Assembly: GCA_902363665.1 (NCBI GenBank)
Contig: CABJAW010000016.1
Span: forward strand, 36,249-100,248
From: Lachnospiraceae bacterium
GTDB taxonomy: Bacteria; Bacillota; Clostridia; Lachnospirales; Lachnospiraceae
Length of the DNA stretch: 64,000 bases
Reading direction: 5' to 3'
The position numbers were made by a program, and so were the translations under genes. Below are positions 30,487 to 40,011 of the stretch, piece after piece; position 1 is the stretch's first letter; the number at the start of each line of letters is the position of its first letter. A model generated the notes under the pieces. That model saw only the letters and a program-made list of their open reading frames with translations, had not been told where the DNA came from and made no database searches.

Positions 30487-32493
30487 ATGAATACAGATGC
30501 AAATCAGAAAACGAAGAAGAGAAGAGATCAGGAAAAAAGAAAACCAGAAGAGATACTGAAAAACAGTACACAGCAGCAGCCGCTTTTTTCACTTAAGGAT
30601 ACACCGCTTGCATATTACAGCGTGGTGACAGTCCTGAAGGAGAGGGAAGACCGGCTGGTTTTGCGGATGAAAGCAGACCGGGAGATGTTTCCGGAATGTC
30701 TGGTGCTGAAATGGGAAAAGGCGGGAGGACGGCTTGAAAGAGAATACGAACTTTTGTCTGCTTTTTGTGATCCCTGTCTTCCAAAAGTGCTTGGTTATCT
30801 GAACTCGGAGCAGGGGGCGTTTCTCTGGCGGGAATACGTTGAAGGGCAGACATTGGAAGAGCAAATTTCACAGGGCAAGGCAATGACAGATATGGAAGCG
30901 GCAGAAACGGTGGAAATGATCTGCCGTTTTCTTGCTCGGCTGCACAGCCGGAGACCGCAGGTGATTCATCGGGATATTAAGGCCTCGAATATCGTACAGC
31001 GGTCAGATGGAAGCCTTTGCGTGATTGATCTGGATGGCTGCAGGAAGTATCACGAGGGAGAGAAAAAAGATACCATTTGTCTCGGTACTGCTTCGACCGC
31101 TGCACCGGAACAGTTTGGCTATGGACAAAGCGACGGGCGCAGTGATATTTATGGCGCAGGTATGCTGCTGATTTTTCTGCTTACCGGAAAAGAAGAACGT
31201 GGTGCGTTATCGGAAATTTCAGAAAAATATCTGCGGAAAATTGCGAAGAAAGCGACAGAGTTTGATCCCGGGCAGCGGTATCAGTGCGTGGATGAGATGG
31301 CGGAAGCGCTTGGCGCATTTTCCGGAAAAAATAAACCGGAAAAAGGAAGGCAGTGGCGAAAAAGCAGGAAGGAAAATGGAAGATGGCTGTTGGTTTGGCT
31401 GGTTGCCGGACTGGTGACTGGCTGTGTTGGAAGTGCAGCTATAATGCCTTTCTTTCAGAAAGAAACGGCTGCCGGAGAGAAAATTTACAGTTTTGTATCT
31501 GAGATGGATCAGGAAGAAAGTAAGCCGGAAGCGACAGCCCGAAAGAATGTGGCTTTCCATGGCTCGATCTGGGAACAGGCGATCCGGGAGGCACTTGGGA
31601 AAAGTAAGGAAGACGTGATCTATACAGATGAACTGGCACGGATTACCTCTCTTTATGTGTGTGGCGAAACCATCTGCGCAGATATGCTTGAGGCGTTTCA
31701 GATTTACTGGGGGATGGGGCTGCAGGAGCCGGTCAATCCGTCTGCAGAGCCGGATTTTGCGGAGCAGGAAGATTTTAAGCTGCTGTCTCTGTGCACGAAT
31801 CTGAGATATCTGACGTGCGCAGCCTGCGACCTGCAGGATCTCACACCACTGGAACCACTGCAGCTTGAGACACTGGACTTAAGTGCTAACCCGGTCAGCG
31901 ATATTTCAGCGCTGGAGAACATGAAAACGCTGAAAAGTCTGTATCTGAATTACTGTCCGGTTGGAGAGGAAGGTCTGGAGAATGTCTGTACACTTCCGCT
32001 TGAGTATCTGGAGATTAATGATATTGGTGCGAAAGATTATAAAGCGGTCGGAAAGATGAAGACCCTGCGCGAAATCCGCGCGAGAAATGTTTCAAAAACG
32101 GATCTGGAGCAGATTTGCCTTAAAAATCCGGGATTGAAAAGCCTGTTTATATCTGGAGAGAACTTTGGCGATTTGGAGTCACTTACCGGGCTTTTTGGAC
32201 TTTCGGATCTGGAAGAACTGGATTTTGGGGCTTCAGAACTGAACGATATTACGGGGATTGAGAAGCTGACTGGTCTTAAAAAGGTTTACCTGGACTGGAA
32301 CTTCATTGAAGATCTGAGCATGCTCAGCAAACTTGATCAGCTGGAGGAACTGAGCATTCGGGATCTGCCGGTAAAAGATTACACGCCGCTTTTACAGTGT
32401 CCTAAGCTTCGAAAGATCATCTGCTATGATGAGAAACAGAAACAGGAGATTGAGACGCAGCTTGGAGATTGCGGGATTGAAGTGAGCCTGTGA
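30487..32493 (+). CDS. Transmembrane serine/threonine kinase with extracytoplasmic LRR domain
   Basis: 668 aa from the ATG at 30487 (AGGAG 11 nt upstream; an in-frame TTG at 30433 lacks a ribosome-binding site). The kinase domain covers about residues 35-285: CLVLKW with a candidate ATP lysine, catalytic HRDIKASN at 161-168, and DLDG at 181 in place of DFG. A Gly-rich P-loop is not evident. One transmembrane helix at ~300-322 is followed by about 340 residues ending in leucine-rich repeats (LETLDLSANPVSDISALENMK, and later similar units). The layout is kinase inside, LRR outside. The ligand and substrate are unknown; the adjacent XRE protein is a candidate substrate. Confidence 0.85.
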   Translation: MNTDANQKTKKRRDQEKRKPEEILKNSTQQQPLFSLKDTPLAYYSVVTVLKEREDRLVLRMKADREMFPECLVLKWEKAGGRLEREYELLSAFCDPCLPKVLGYLNSEQGAFLWREYVEGQTLEEQISQGKAMTDMEAAETVEMICRFLARLHSRRPQVIHRDIKASNIVQRSDGSLCVIDLDGCRKYHEGEKKDTICLGTASTAAPEQFGYGQSDGRSDIYGAGMLLIFLLTGKEERGALSEISEKYLRKIAKKATEFDPGQRYQCVDEMAEALGAFSGKNKPEKGRQWRKSRKENGRWLLVWLVAGLVTGCVGSAAIMPFFQKETAAGEKIYSFVSEMDQEESKPEATARKNVAFHGSIWEQAIREALGKSKEDVIYTDELARITSLYVCGETICADMLEAFQIYWGMGLQEPVNPSAEPDFAEQEDFKLLSLCTNLRYLTCAACDLQDLTPLEPLQLETLDLSANPVSDISALENMKTLKSLYLNYCPVGEEGLENVCTLPLEYLEINDIGAKDYKAVGKMKTLREIRARNVSKTDLEQICLKNPGLKSLFISGENFGDLESLTGLFGLSDLEELDFGASELNDITGIEKLTGLKKVYLDWNFIEDLSMLSKLDQLEELSIRDLPVKDYTPLLQCPKLRKIICYDEKQKQEIETQLGDCGIEVSL

Positions 32494-32580
32494 TGAGGGA
32501 CAAGAAAAGACTGAAAAAACAGGCTGCAAAAATCTGATGCGGCCAATAAAGGAACGGTGACAAAAACGGAATTGCTATAT

Positions 32581-32620
32581 AAAAAGAGCAGGGGACGTAA
32601 GCATAATTCCCTGCTCTTTT
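32581..32620. terminator. Terminator between the kinase and ABC-F genes
   Basis: AAAGAGCAGGG pairs with CCCTGCTCTTT. A and T runs on either side allow bidirectional function between these convergent genes. Confidence 0.85.
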
Positions 32621-32657
32621 CAAAATAAGCCTGTTCATGGCCGGACAATGAATTTAT

Positions 32658-34295
32658 TTAGTTATCCGCCACCGTTTCATCCGCAGAGTAAACCTGTCTC
32701 TTTCTCGCCATCTCGTCGCTCTCAAGATACTCATCGTATGTCGTGATCTTATCGATCAGGCGGCCGTTCGGAAGGATCTCCATGATGCGGTTTGCAGTGG
32801 TCTCCACGATCTGATGGTCACGGGAGGAGAAGAGCAGAACACCCGGGAACTTGATCAGTCCGTTGTTCAGTGCAGTGATAGACTCCATGTCCAGGTGGTT
32901 GGTCGGCTCATCCAGAAGCAGGATGTTTGCGCCGGAGATCATCATCTTGGAGAGCAGGCAGCGTACGCGCTCTCCTCCGGAGAGAACATTCAGATGCTTT
33001 ACACCGTCCTCACCGGCGAAAAGCATACGTCCAAGGAATCCGCGGACGTAAGTAGCGTCCTTGATCTCGGAAAACTGAGTCAGCCAGTCAACGATTGTCA
33101 GGTCAGAATCAAACTCTTTCGTGCTGTCCTTCGGAAAGTATGCCTGAGAAGTTGTAACGCCCCATTTGTAAGTACCCTCATCCGGCTCCATTTCACCCAT
33201 CAGAATTTTGAAGAAGGTTGTCTTTGCGAGCTCGTTTCCGCCGACAAATGCAACCTTGTCGTTGTGACCGAGCGTGAAGGTGATATTGTCAAGGATCTTT
33301 ACACCATCGATCGTCTTGGAGAGGTTCTCGACCATGAGCACCTCATTCCCAATCTCGCGGTTCGGGCGGAAGTCGATGTACGGATATTTGCGGCTGGACG
33401 GTTTAATCTCGTCAAGCTGGATTTTTTCAAGTGCACGCTTTCTGGAAGTTGCCTGTTTGGATTTGGAAGCGTTCGCGGAGAAGCGGGAGATAAAGTCCTG
33501 CAGCTCCTTGATTTTCTCTTCCTTTTTCTTGTTTGCTTCCTTCATCTGGCGGATCAGCAGCTGGCTGGACTCGTACCAGAAATCATAGTTTCCTGCATAG
33601 AGCTGAATTTTGCCATAGTCGATGTCGGCGATCTGTGTGCACACCTTATTTAAGAAGTAACGGTCATGGGAGACAACAATGACAGTGTTTTCGAAGTTGA
33701 TCAGGAATTCCTCCAGCCAGTTGATTGCATCGAGATCCAGGTGGTTGGTCGGCTCATCGAGCAGCAGGATATCCGGATTACCGAAAAGCGCTCTTGCAAG
33801 CAGCACCTTGACCTTATCGTTGCCGTTTAAGTCCTTCATTAAAGTGTAGTGAAGTTCCGGTGCGATGCCAAGACCGTTTAAGAGCGTAGCAGCATCGGAT
33901 TCAGCTTCCCAGCCGTTCATCTCGGCAAACTCACCCTCAAGCTCGCTGGCACGGATGCCGTCTTCATCTGTGAAGTCCTCTTTCGCGTAGATGGCTTCCT
34001 TTTCCTTCATAATATCATACAGTCTCTGATTACCCATGATGACGGTATCAAGTACCGGAAACTCATCATATTTAAAGTGGTCCTGCTCCAGGACGGAGAG
34101 TCGCTGGCCAGGCGTGATGACGATATCGCCGTTTGTCGTCTCAAGCTTTCCGGAAAGAATCTTCAGGAAGGTAGATTTTCCGGCACCGTTTGCACCAATG
34201 ACACCGTAGCAGTTGCCTTCGGTAAATTTGATGTTGACATCTTCAAACAGGGCTTTTTTGCCCACACGGTAAGTTACATTATTTGCACTGATCAT
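32658..34295 (-). CDS. ABC-F family ATPase (YbiT-type ribosome-associated)
   Basis: 545 aa with two ATP-binding domains and no transmembrane segment. The first Walker A is canonical (GANGAGKST), with Walker B ILLLDEPTNHLD, but its signature reads LNGND instead of LSGGE. The second domain has a normal LSGGERVR signature and Walker B, but its Walker A is GGNELAKTT, lacking the usual G-x-G-K. ABC-F proteins act on the ribosome as translation factors or antibiotic-protection factors. YbiT-like members often carry such altered motifs, so this may be normal for the subgroup. The leader has an 18-bp tandem repeat. Confidence 0.9.
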   Translation of the reverse strand: MISANNVTYRVGKKALFEDVNIKFTEGNCYGVIGANGAGKSTFLKILSGKLETTNGDIVITPGQRLSVLEQDHFKYDEFPVLDTVIMGNQRLYDIMKEKEAIYAKEDFTDEDGIRASELEGEFAEMNGWEAESDAATLLNGLGIAPELHYTLMKDLNGNDKVKVLLARALFGNPDILLLDEPTNHLDLDAINWLEEFLINFENTVIVVSHDRYFLNKVCTQIADIDYGKIQLYAGNYDFWYESSQLLIRQMKEANKKKEEKIKELQDFISRFSANASKSKQATSRKRALEKIQLDEIKPSSRKYPYIDFRPNREIGNEVLMVENLSKTIDGVKILDNITFTLGHNDKVAFVGGNELAKTTFFKILMGEMEPDEGTYKWGVTTSQAYFPKDSTKEFDSDLTIVDWLTQFSEIKDATYVRGFLGRMLFAGEDGVKHLNVLSGGERVRCLLSKMMISGANILLLDEPTNHLDMESITALNNGLIKFPGVLLFSSRDHQIVETTANRIMEILPNGRLIDKITTYDEYLESDEMARKRQVYSADETVADN

Positions 34296-34318
34296 GTGAT
34301 ACCTCGTTTTTTCATTTT

Positions 34319-34354
34319 TAATATTTCCAGCTATCTTAATATTTCCAGCTATCT
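34319..34354 (-). repeat. Two perfect 18-bp tandem direct repeats in the ABC-F leader
   Basis: The unit TAATATTTCCAGCTATCT occurs twice back to back (34319-34336, 34337-34354), between the predicted minus-strand promoter and the gene start, so it would be transcribed in the 5' untranslated region. Confidence 0.9.
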
Positions 34355-34382
34355 ATTGTACAGAAAAACAGGAAAAAAGCAA
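34355..34382 (-). promoter_or_regulatory. Predicted promoter of the ABC-F gene
   Basis: On the minus strand, TTGCTT (34377-34382), 16-bp spacer and TACAAT (34355-34360). Confidence 0.55.
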
Positions 34383-34572
34383 GTGTTTCAGGAAAGAATT
34401 TTCAAACCTGCCAAAGAGCATTTTTCAGGCATGCTCCAGTCTGATTTCCAGCGCTTGCATTTCCGAAAATGGTGCGTTATGATAAAAAATACGACGCCCT
34501 GTGCAAAAAAGAAGCCCCAAAATCAGGCACAGAAAGATTCCGAAAGTACACAGGAGAAAGAGGAGGATCGAA

Positions 34573-35997
34573 ATGCAAGTAAAAACTACACAAAAAAACA
34601 CATCAGGCAGCGAATCTCATGCCGCAGCAAAGCAATCCGGGAAAAAACAGCAGACCGTTGATATGACCCATGGTCCGCTTACCGGCAAGATTCTGCTGTT
34701 TACCCTGCCGATCATGCTGTCAAGCATTCTGCAGCTTCTTTTTAATGCGGCGGACATTATTGTCGTGGGACGGTTTGCAGGAAGTAATTCGCTGGCGGCA
34801 GTCGGTTCAAATGGCGCGCTGATTAACCTGATCGTGAACCTGCTCATTGGCCTGTCGGTTGGCTGTGCGGTAGCGGTTGCTTTTTACTATGGGGCAAACG
34901 AGATGGGGCAGGTAAAAGAAACGATCCACACCTCGATCGCGATCAGTCTGATTGGCGGTGTGATCTGCCTGGCTGCAGGAATTCTGCTGAGTCCGGTTAT
35001 GCTGCGGATGATGGGAACACCGGAGAATATTATCGGAAAAGCAGAGCTGTATCTGCGCATTTACTTTATTGGGCTTCCGGCAATGTCGATCTACAATTTC
35101 GGCAGTGCGATCCTGCGTTCACTTGGTGATACGAAACACCCGCTTTATTATCTGATCGCGGCGGGTATTATCAACATTATATTAAATGTAGTTTTTGTTG
35201 CAGGCTTTCAGATGGATGTGGCGGGTGTTGCGGCTGCAACTGTGATTTCAGAAACGGTATCGGCGGCGCTGACCCTGCGCTTTCTGATGCGGATGGAAGA
35301 GGAGCTGCGCCTGGAATGGAAAAAGGTGCGCATCTCAAAACCGAAGCTGATCAGGATCGCCCGGGTTGGTATTCCGTCCGGAATCCAGTCGGCGGTATTT
35401 TCTCTTTCCAACGTACTGATCCAGTCCTCGATCAACAGTTTTGGAGAGCTGGCGGTAGCGGGAAATTCGGCGGCAGCCAATATAGAAGGATTTATTTACG
35501 TTGCAATGAATTCCTTTTATCAGTCTGCGCAGACCTTTACGAGCCAGAATGTCGGTGCACGGAAATACGACAGGATCAACAAGGTACTGCTGAATTGTCT
35601 GGTGATGGTGGCAATTACCGGGCTTGTGCTGGGAAACGGCGCGTATTTCTTCGGCGAGCAGCTGCTTGGCATTTACCTGCCGGGAAATGAGGCCGCGATT
35701 GCGTACGGCATTGCGCGAATGGGTGTCATTGCGGTGACGTACTGCCTGTGCGGCATGATGGACGTGCTTTCCGGATCCCTGCGCGGAATGGGAGAATCCG
35801 TTCTGCCGATGGTTGTGTCGATGATCGGTTCCTGCCTGCTGCGTGTCATCTGGATCTGTACGGTGTTTGCACATTTTTACTCTCTGCGGGTGCTGTATTA
35901 TTCCTATCCGATCAGCTGGATTCTGACGGAAAGCGTGCATCTCATCTGTTATTTTTATGTCAAACGCAGACTCATACAGCGTCACGGTATGGCCTGA
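34573..35997 (+). CDS. MATE-family efflux transporter (second copy)
   Basis: 474 aa from the ATG at 34573, preceded by a clear AGGAGG. A hydrophilic ~30-residue N-terminus precedes about 12 hydrophobic segments. PLTGKILLFTLPIMLSSILQ and FNAADIIVVGRFAG are typical of the NorM/DinF-like MATE group. It is quite different from the MATE protein at 16102, so not a recent duplicate. Substrate unknown. A divergent gene (ABC-F) shares the upstream region, but no shared operator was recognised. Confidence 0.92.
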   Translation: MQVKTTQKNTSGSESHAAAKQSGKKQQTVDMTHGPLTGKILLFTLPIMLSSILQLLFNAADIIVVGRFAGSNSLAAVGSNGALINLIVNLLIGLSVGCAVAVAFYYGANEMGQVKETIHTSIAISLIGGVICLAAGILLSPVMLRMMGTPENIIGKAELYLRIYFIGLPAMSIYNFGSAILRSLGDTKHPLYYLIAAGIINIILNVVFVAGFQMDVAGVAAATVISETVSAALTLRFLMRMEEELRLEWKKVRISKPKLIRIARVGIPSGIQSAVFSLSNVLIQSSINSFGELAVAGNSAAANIEGFIYVAMNSFYQSAQTFTSQNVGARKYDRINKVLLNCLVMVAITGLVLGNGAYFFGEQLLGIYLPGNEAAIAYGIARMGVIAVTYCLCGMMDVLSGSLRGMGESVLPMVVSMIGSCLLRVIWICTVFAHFYSLRVLYYSYPISWILTESVHLICYFYVKRRLIQRHGMA

Positions 35998-36087
35998 CTT
36001 ACCGGAAAATGCAGAAAAAACCGTGGAAAAGGCGCTGACTGTACAGCGAAAAATACAAAAAAATGGGAAAAAAGGGAATAAGACAAA

Positions 36088-36116
36088 TAGACAAAAAAAT
36101 AGAGTTGTGCTACAAT
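36088..36116 (+). promoter_or_regulatory. Predicted promoter for pyruvate:ferredoxin oxidoreductase
   Basis: TAGACA (36088-36093), 17-bp spacer, TACAAT (36111-36116). It gives a leader of about 90 nt. Confidence 0.6.
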
Positions 36117-36212
36117 AAATCCGTATGAGATGTTATAGAGAGTATGCCAACTCTTAATATCAGCCTGTCAAACGGCGGACTGATGCAATATAATCCAAGG
36201 AGGAATATTCAA

Positions 36213-39200
36213 ATGGCTAGAAAAATGAAGACCATGGATGGTAATCATGCTGCCGCTCATGCATCGTATGCATTTACCGATGTAGCAGCTATTTTCCCGA
36301 TTACCCCGTCATCTGTTATGGCTGAAGCAACAGATGAGTGGGCAACTCAGGGACGTCTGAACATGTTTGGACAGACCGTACAGGTTACAGAGATGCAGTC
36401 TGAGGCCGGCGCAGCAGGAACTGTTCACGGTTCTCTGGCAGCTGGTGCACTGACAACTACATATACGGCTTCACAGGGTCTGCTTCTGATGATCCCGAAC
36501 CTCTACAAAGTAGCAGGTGAGAGACTTCCGGGCGTATTCAACGTTTCCGCACGTGCACTTGCAAGCCATGCACTTTCCATCTTCGGAGATCATTCCGATG
36601 TATATGCCTGTCGTCAGACCGGAGCATGCATGCTCTGCGAGTCCAGCGTGCAGGAAGTAATGGACCTGACTCCGGTTGCTCATCTTTCCGCAATCAAGGG
36701 ACGTCTTCCGTTCATCAACTTCTTCGACGGTTTCCGTACTTCTCATGAGATCCAGAAGATTGAGACATGGGATTACGAAGATCTGAAAGAAATGACAGAT
36801 TTCGATGCAATCCAGGCATGGAGAGATCAGTGTCTGAATCCGAACCATCCGTGTCAGAGAGGTTCTGCTCAGAACCCGGATATCTTCTTCCAGGCAAGAG
36901 AAGCAATCAACCCGTACTATGACGCTATGCCGGCTATCGTACAGGAGTACATGGACAAGGTAAACGCTAAGATCGGTACTGATTACAAGCTCTTCAACTA
37001 CTACGGAGCTGAGGACGCTGAGAAGGTTATCATCGCAATGGGTTCTGTCTGTGATACAATTGAAGAGACCATCGATTACCTGATGGCAGCAGGCGAGAAG
37101 GTTGGTGTTGTAAAGGTTCGTCTTTACAGACCGTTTAGCGCAGAGGCTCTGGTAGCTGCAATTCCGGAGACCGCTAAGCAGATCACCGTTCTTGACAGAA
37201 CAAAAGAGCCGGGTGCTCTTGGCGAGCCGCTGTACCTTGACGTAGTAGCAGCTCTGAAGGGAACAAAATTCAACGATACTCCGATCTTCACCGGACGTTA
37301 CGGCCTTGGTTCCAAGGATACCACACCGGCTCAGATCGTAGCTGTATACAACAATACTGAGAAGCAGAAATTCACAATCGGTATCAACGATGATGTGACA
37401 CATCTTTCTCTGGAGCTGGGCGCACCGCTCGTTACAACTCCGGCAGGCACCATCAACTGCAAGTTCTGGGGACTTGGCGCTGACGGTACTGTAGGTGCAA
37501 ACAAGAACTCCATCAAGATCATTGGTGATAATACAGATATGTATGCTCAGGCATACTTTGATTATGACTCCAAGAAGTCCGGCGGTGTTACCATGTCTCA
37601 CCTTCGTTTTGGTAAGTCTCCGATCAAGTCTACCTACCTGATCCACAAGGCAAACTTCGTTGCATGCCACAACCCGTCCTATGTACGCAAGTACAACATG
37701 GTACAGGAGCTGGTAGACGGCGGTACATTCCTTCTGAACTGCCCGTGGGATATGGAAGGCCTTGAGAAGCATCTTCCGGGACAGGTTAAGAAATTCATCG
37801 CTGACCACAACATCAAGTTCTATGTGATCGACGGTATCAAGATCGGTAAAGAGATCGGACTTGGCGGACGTATCAACACCGTACTTCAGTCTGCATTCTT
37901 CAAACTGGCAAACATCATTCCGGAGGAGCAGGCAATCGAGCTGATGAAGGCTGCTGCAAAGGCTACTTACGGACGTAAGGGTGATGCGATCGTTCAGATG
38001 AACTACGATGCAATCGACGCAGGTGCTAAGCAGGTAGTAGAGATCACCGTTCCGGAGAGCTGGAAGAACGCTGAGGATGAGGATATCATCGCAAAGGCTG
38101 TTACCGGCAAGAGACAGGACGTAGTAGATTTCGTAAACAACATCCAGCATGCAGTAAACGCTCAGGAAGGAAACAATCTTCCGGTATCTGCATTCAAGGA
38201 TTACGTAGATGGTACCACACCGTCAGGTGCAGCTGCATTTGAGAAGCGTGGTATTGCAGTAGATATCCCGGTATGGAATCCGGAAAACTGTATCCAGTGT
38301 AACAGATGTTCCTACGTATGCCCGCATGCAGTTATCCGTCCGGTTGCAATGACCGAGGAAGAGGCAGCTGCAGCTCCGGAAGGCACACAGACACTGCCGC
38401 TGACCGGTATGGCTGGATATAAATTCTCTATCGTTGTTTCTGCACTTGACTGTACAGGATGCGGTTCCTGCGTGAACGTATGCCCGGGCAAGAAGGGTGC
38501 AAAGGCAATCGCTATGGCAAACATGGAAGCAAACGCAGGCTGCCAGGCTGCATTCGATTACGCAGTAGAGCTGCCGGCTAAGGCAGACGTTGTTGCCAAG
38601 TTCAAAGAGAATACTGTAAAGGGATCTCAGTTCAAGCAGCCGCTGCTTGAGTTCTCAGGCGCATGCGCAGGCTGTGGCGAGACTCCGTACGCAAAACTGA
38701 TCACCCAGCTGTTTGGTGACAGAATGTACATTGCAAACGCAACAGGATGCTCCTCTATCTGGGGTAACTCTTCACCGTCCACACCGTACACCGTAAACGC
38801 GAAGGGACAGGGCCCGGCATGGTCCAACTCTCTGTTCGAGGACAACGCAGAGTTCGGTTATGGTATGCTGCTTGCTCAGAATGCAATCAGAGATGGTCTG
38901 AAGGCTAAGGTTGAGGCTCTCGTTGCAGGCGACGCTCCGGCAGATGTAAAGGAAGCTGGTCAGGAATGGCTGGATACCTACACCGTAGGAGCTACAAATG
39001 GTACCGCTACTGACAAGCTGATCGCAGCTCTGGAGGCATGCGGATGCGACAAGGCTCAGGATATCCTGAAGAACAAAGATTACCTTGGCAAGAAGTCCCA
39101 GTGGATCTTTGGTGGTGACGGATGGGCTTACGACATCGGATTTGGCGGTGTTGACCATGTACTTGCAAGCGGCAAGGACATCAATATCATGGTATTCGAT

Positions 39201-39743
39201 ACCGAGGTTTACTCCAACACAGGCGGACAGGCTTCCAAGTCTACGCAGCCGGGTGCAGTTGCACAGTTCGCTGCAGGCGGTAAGGAAGTTAAGAAGAAAG
39301 ATATGGCAAGCATCGCAATGAGCTACGGCTATGTATACGTTGCTCAGATCGCTATGGGTGCTGATTACAACCAGACCGTTAAGGCTCTTGCAGAGGCAGA
39401 GGCTTATCCGGGACCGTCACTGATCATTGCTTACGCTCCGTGTATCAACCATGGTATCAAGAAGGGCATGAGCAAAGCTCAGACAGAGGAAGAGCTGGCT
39501 GTTAAGTCCGGTTACTGGCATCTGTTCCGGTTCAACCCGGCAGCAGAGTCCAAGTTCTCCCTGGATTCCAAGGCTCCGACCGAGGATCTGATGGAGTTCC
39601 TGAACGGCGAGGTTCGTTACAACTCCCTGAAGAGAGCAAACCCGGCAAGAGCTGAGAAGCTGTTTGCTAAGAATGCTGAATGCAACAAGGAGAGATACGA
39701 GTACCTGAACAAGCTGATCACACTGTATGGTACTGAGAAATAA
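36213..39743 (+). CDS. nifJ: Pyruvate:ferredoxin (flavodoxin) oxidoreductase, single chain
   Basis: 1176 aa from the ATG at 36213 (AAGGAGGAATATTCAA upstream). All PFOR domains are fused in one chain: a pyruvate-binding N-terminal region (ITPSSVMAE), the transketolase-like domain, the gamma-type domain, a two-cluster ferredoxin insert (CIQCNRCSYVCP from residue 693, CTGCGSCVNVCP from 747), and the C-terminal thiamine pyrophosphate domain (GDGWAYDIGFGG). It oxidises pyruvate to acetyl-CoA, CO2 and reduced ferredoxin, the central anaerobic route to acetyl-CoA and H2. Codon use is strongly biased toward common codons, consistent with high expression. Own promoter and terminator. Confidence 0.97.
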   Translation: MARKMKTMDGNHAAAHASYAFTDVAAIFPITPSSVMAEATDEWATQGRLNMFGQTVQVTEMQSEAGAAGTVHGSLAAGALTTTYTASQGLLLMIPNLYKVAGERLPGVFNVSARALASHALSIFGDHSDVYACRQTGACMLCESSVQEVMDLTPVAHLSAIKGRLPFINFFDGFRTSHEIQKIETWDYEDLKEMTDFDAIQAWRDQCLNPNHPCQRGSAQNPDIFFQAREAINPYYDAMPAIVQEYMDKVNAKIGTDYKLFNYYGAEDAEKVIIAMGSVCDTIEETIDYLMAAGEKVGVVKVRLYRPFSAEALVAAIPETAKQITVLDRTKEPGALGEPLYLDVVAALKGTKFNDTPIFTGRYGLGSKDTTPAQIVAVYNNTEKQKFTIGINDDVTHLSLELGAPLVTTPAGTINCKFWGLGADGTVGANKNSIKIIGDNTDMYAQAYFDYDSKKSGGVTMSHLRFGKSPIKSTYLIHKANFVACHNPSYVRKYNMVQELVDGGTFLLNCPWDMEGLEKHLPGQVKKFIADHNIKFYVIDGIKIGKEIGLGGRINTVLQSAFFKLANIIPEEQAIELMKAAAKATYGRKGDAIVQMNYDAIDAGAKQVVEITVPESWKNAEDEDIIAKAVTGKRQDVVDFVNNIQHAVNAQEGNNLPVSAFKDYVDGTTPSGAAAFEKRGIAVDIPVWNPENCIQCNRCSYVCPHAVIRPVAMTEEEAAAAPEGTQTLPLTGMAGYKFSIVVSALDCTGCGSCVNVCPGKKGAKAIAMANMEANAGCQAAFDYAVELPAKADVVAKFKENTVKGSQFKQPLLEFSGACAGCGETPYAKLITQLFGDRMYIANATGCSSIWGNSSPSTPYTVNAKGQGPAWSNSLFEDNAEFGYGMLLAQNAIRDGLKAKVEALVAGDAPADVKEAGQEWLDTYTVGATNGTATDKLIAALEACGCDKAQDILKNKDYLGKKSQWIFGGDGWAYDIGFGGVDHVLASGKDINIMVFDTEVYSNTGGQASKSTQPGAVAQFAAGGKEVKKKDMASIAMSYGYVYVAQIAMGADYNQTVKALAEAEAYPGPSLIIAYAPCINHGIKKGMSKAQTEEELAVKSGYWHLFRFNPAAESKFSLDSKAPTEDLMEFLNGEVRYNSLKRANPARAEKLFAKNAECNKERYEYLNKLITLYGTEK

Positions 39744-39801
39744 ATAAAATTCTGAATAAGATCGAGAATCATTCAGACAGAGTCCAAGCGGAGTAATACA
39801 G

Positions 39802-39838
39802 AAACGGGGTGTCCTACGGGGCGCTCCGTTTTTTTGCC
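39802..39838 (+). terminator. Terminator after the pyruvate oxidoreductase gene
   Basis: AACGGGGTGTCC pairs with GGGGCGCTCCGTT, followed by seven T residues. Confidence 0.85.
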
Positions 39839-39900
39839 AAATCAGGCAGGCTTACTCGCGATGACGGTTATGTCCTTTGATCTTTCCGGAATATCCGCAT

Positions 39901-39929
39901 TTTACATTATCGAAAATCTGTGCTATAGT
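39901..39929 (+). promoter_or_regulatory. Predicted promoter for the DUF1461/M16C gene pair
   Basis: TTTACA (39901-39906), 17-bp spacer, TATAGT (39924-39929), ~80 nt before the gene. Confidence 0.55.
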
Positions 39930-40011
39930 AGAGCATGTTTGAAGGATCATTCCGACAGAAGGCATTTTGGGGACATGCTTTAGAAAAAAATGAAAAACCA
40001 GGGAGAGAACG

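Noticed and set aside
36471..38150. 559-codon open frame on the minus strand opposite the pyruvate oxidoreductase gene
   Set aside because: Cys/Leu/Val-rich composition typical of an antisense shadow of a highly biased gene.
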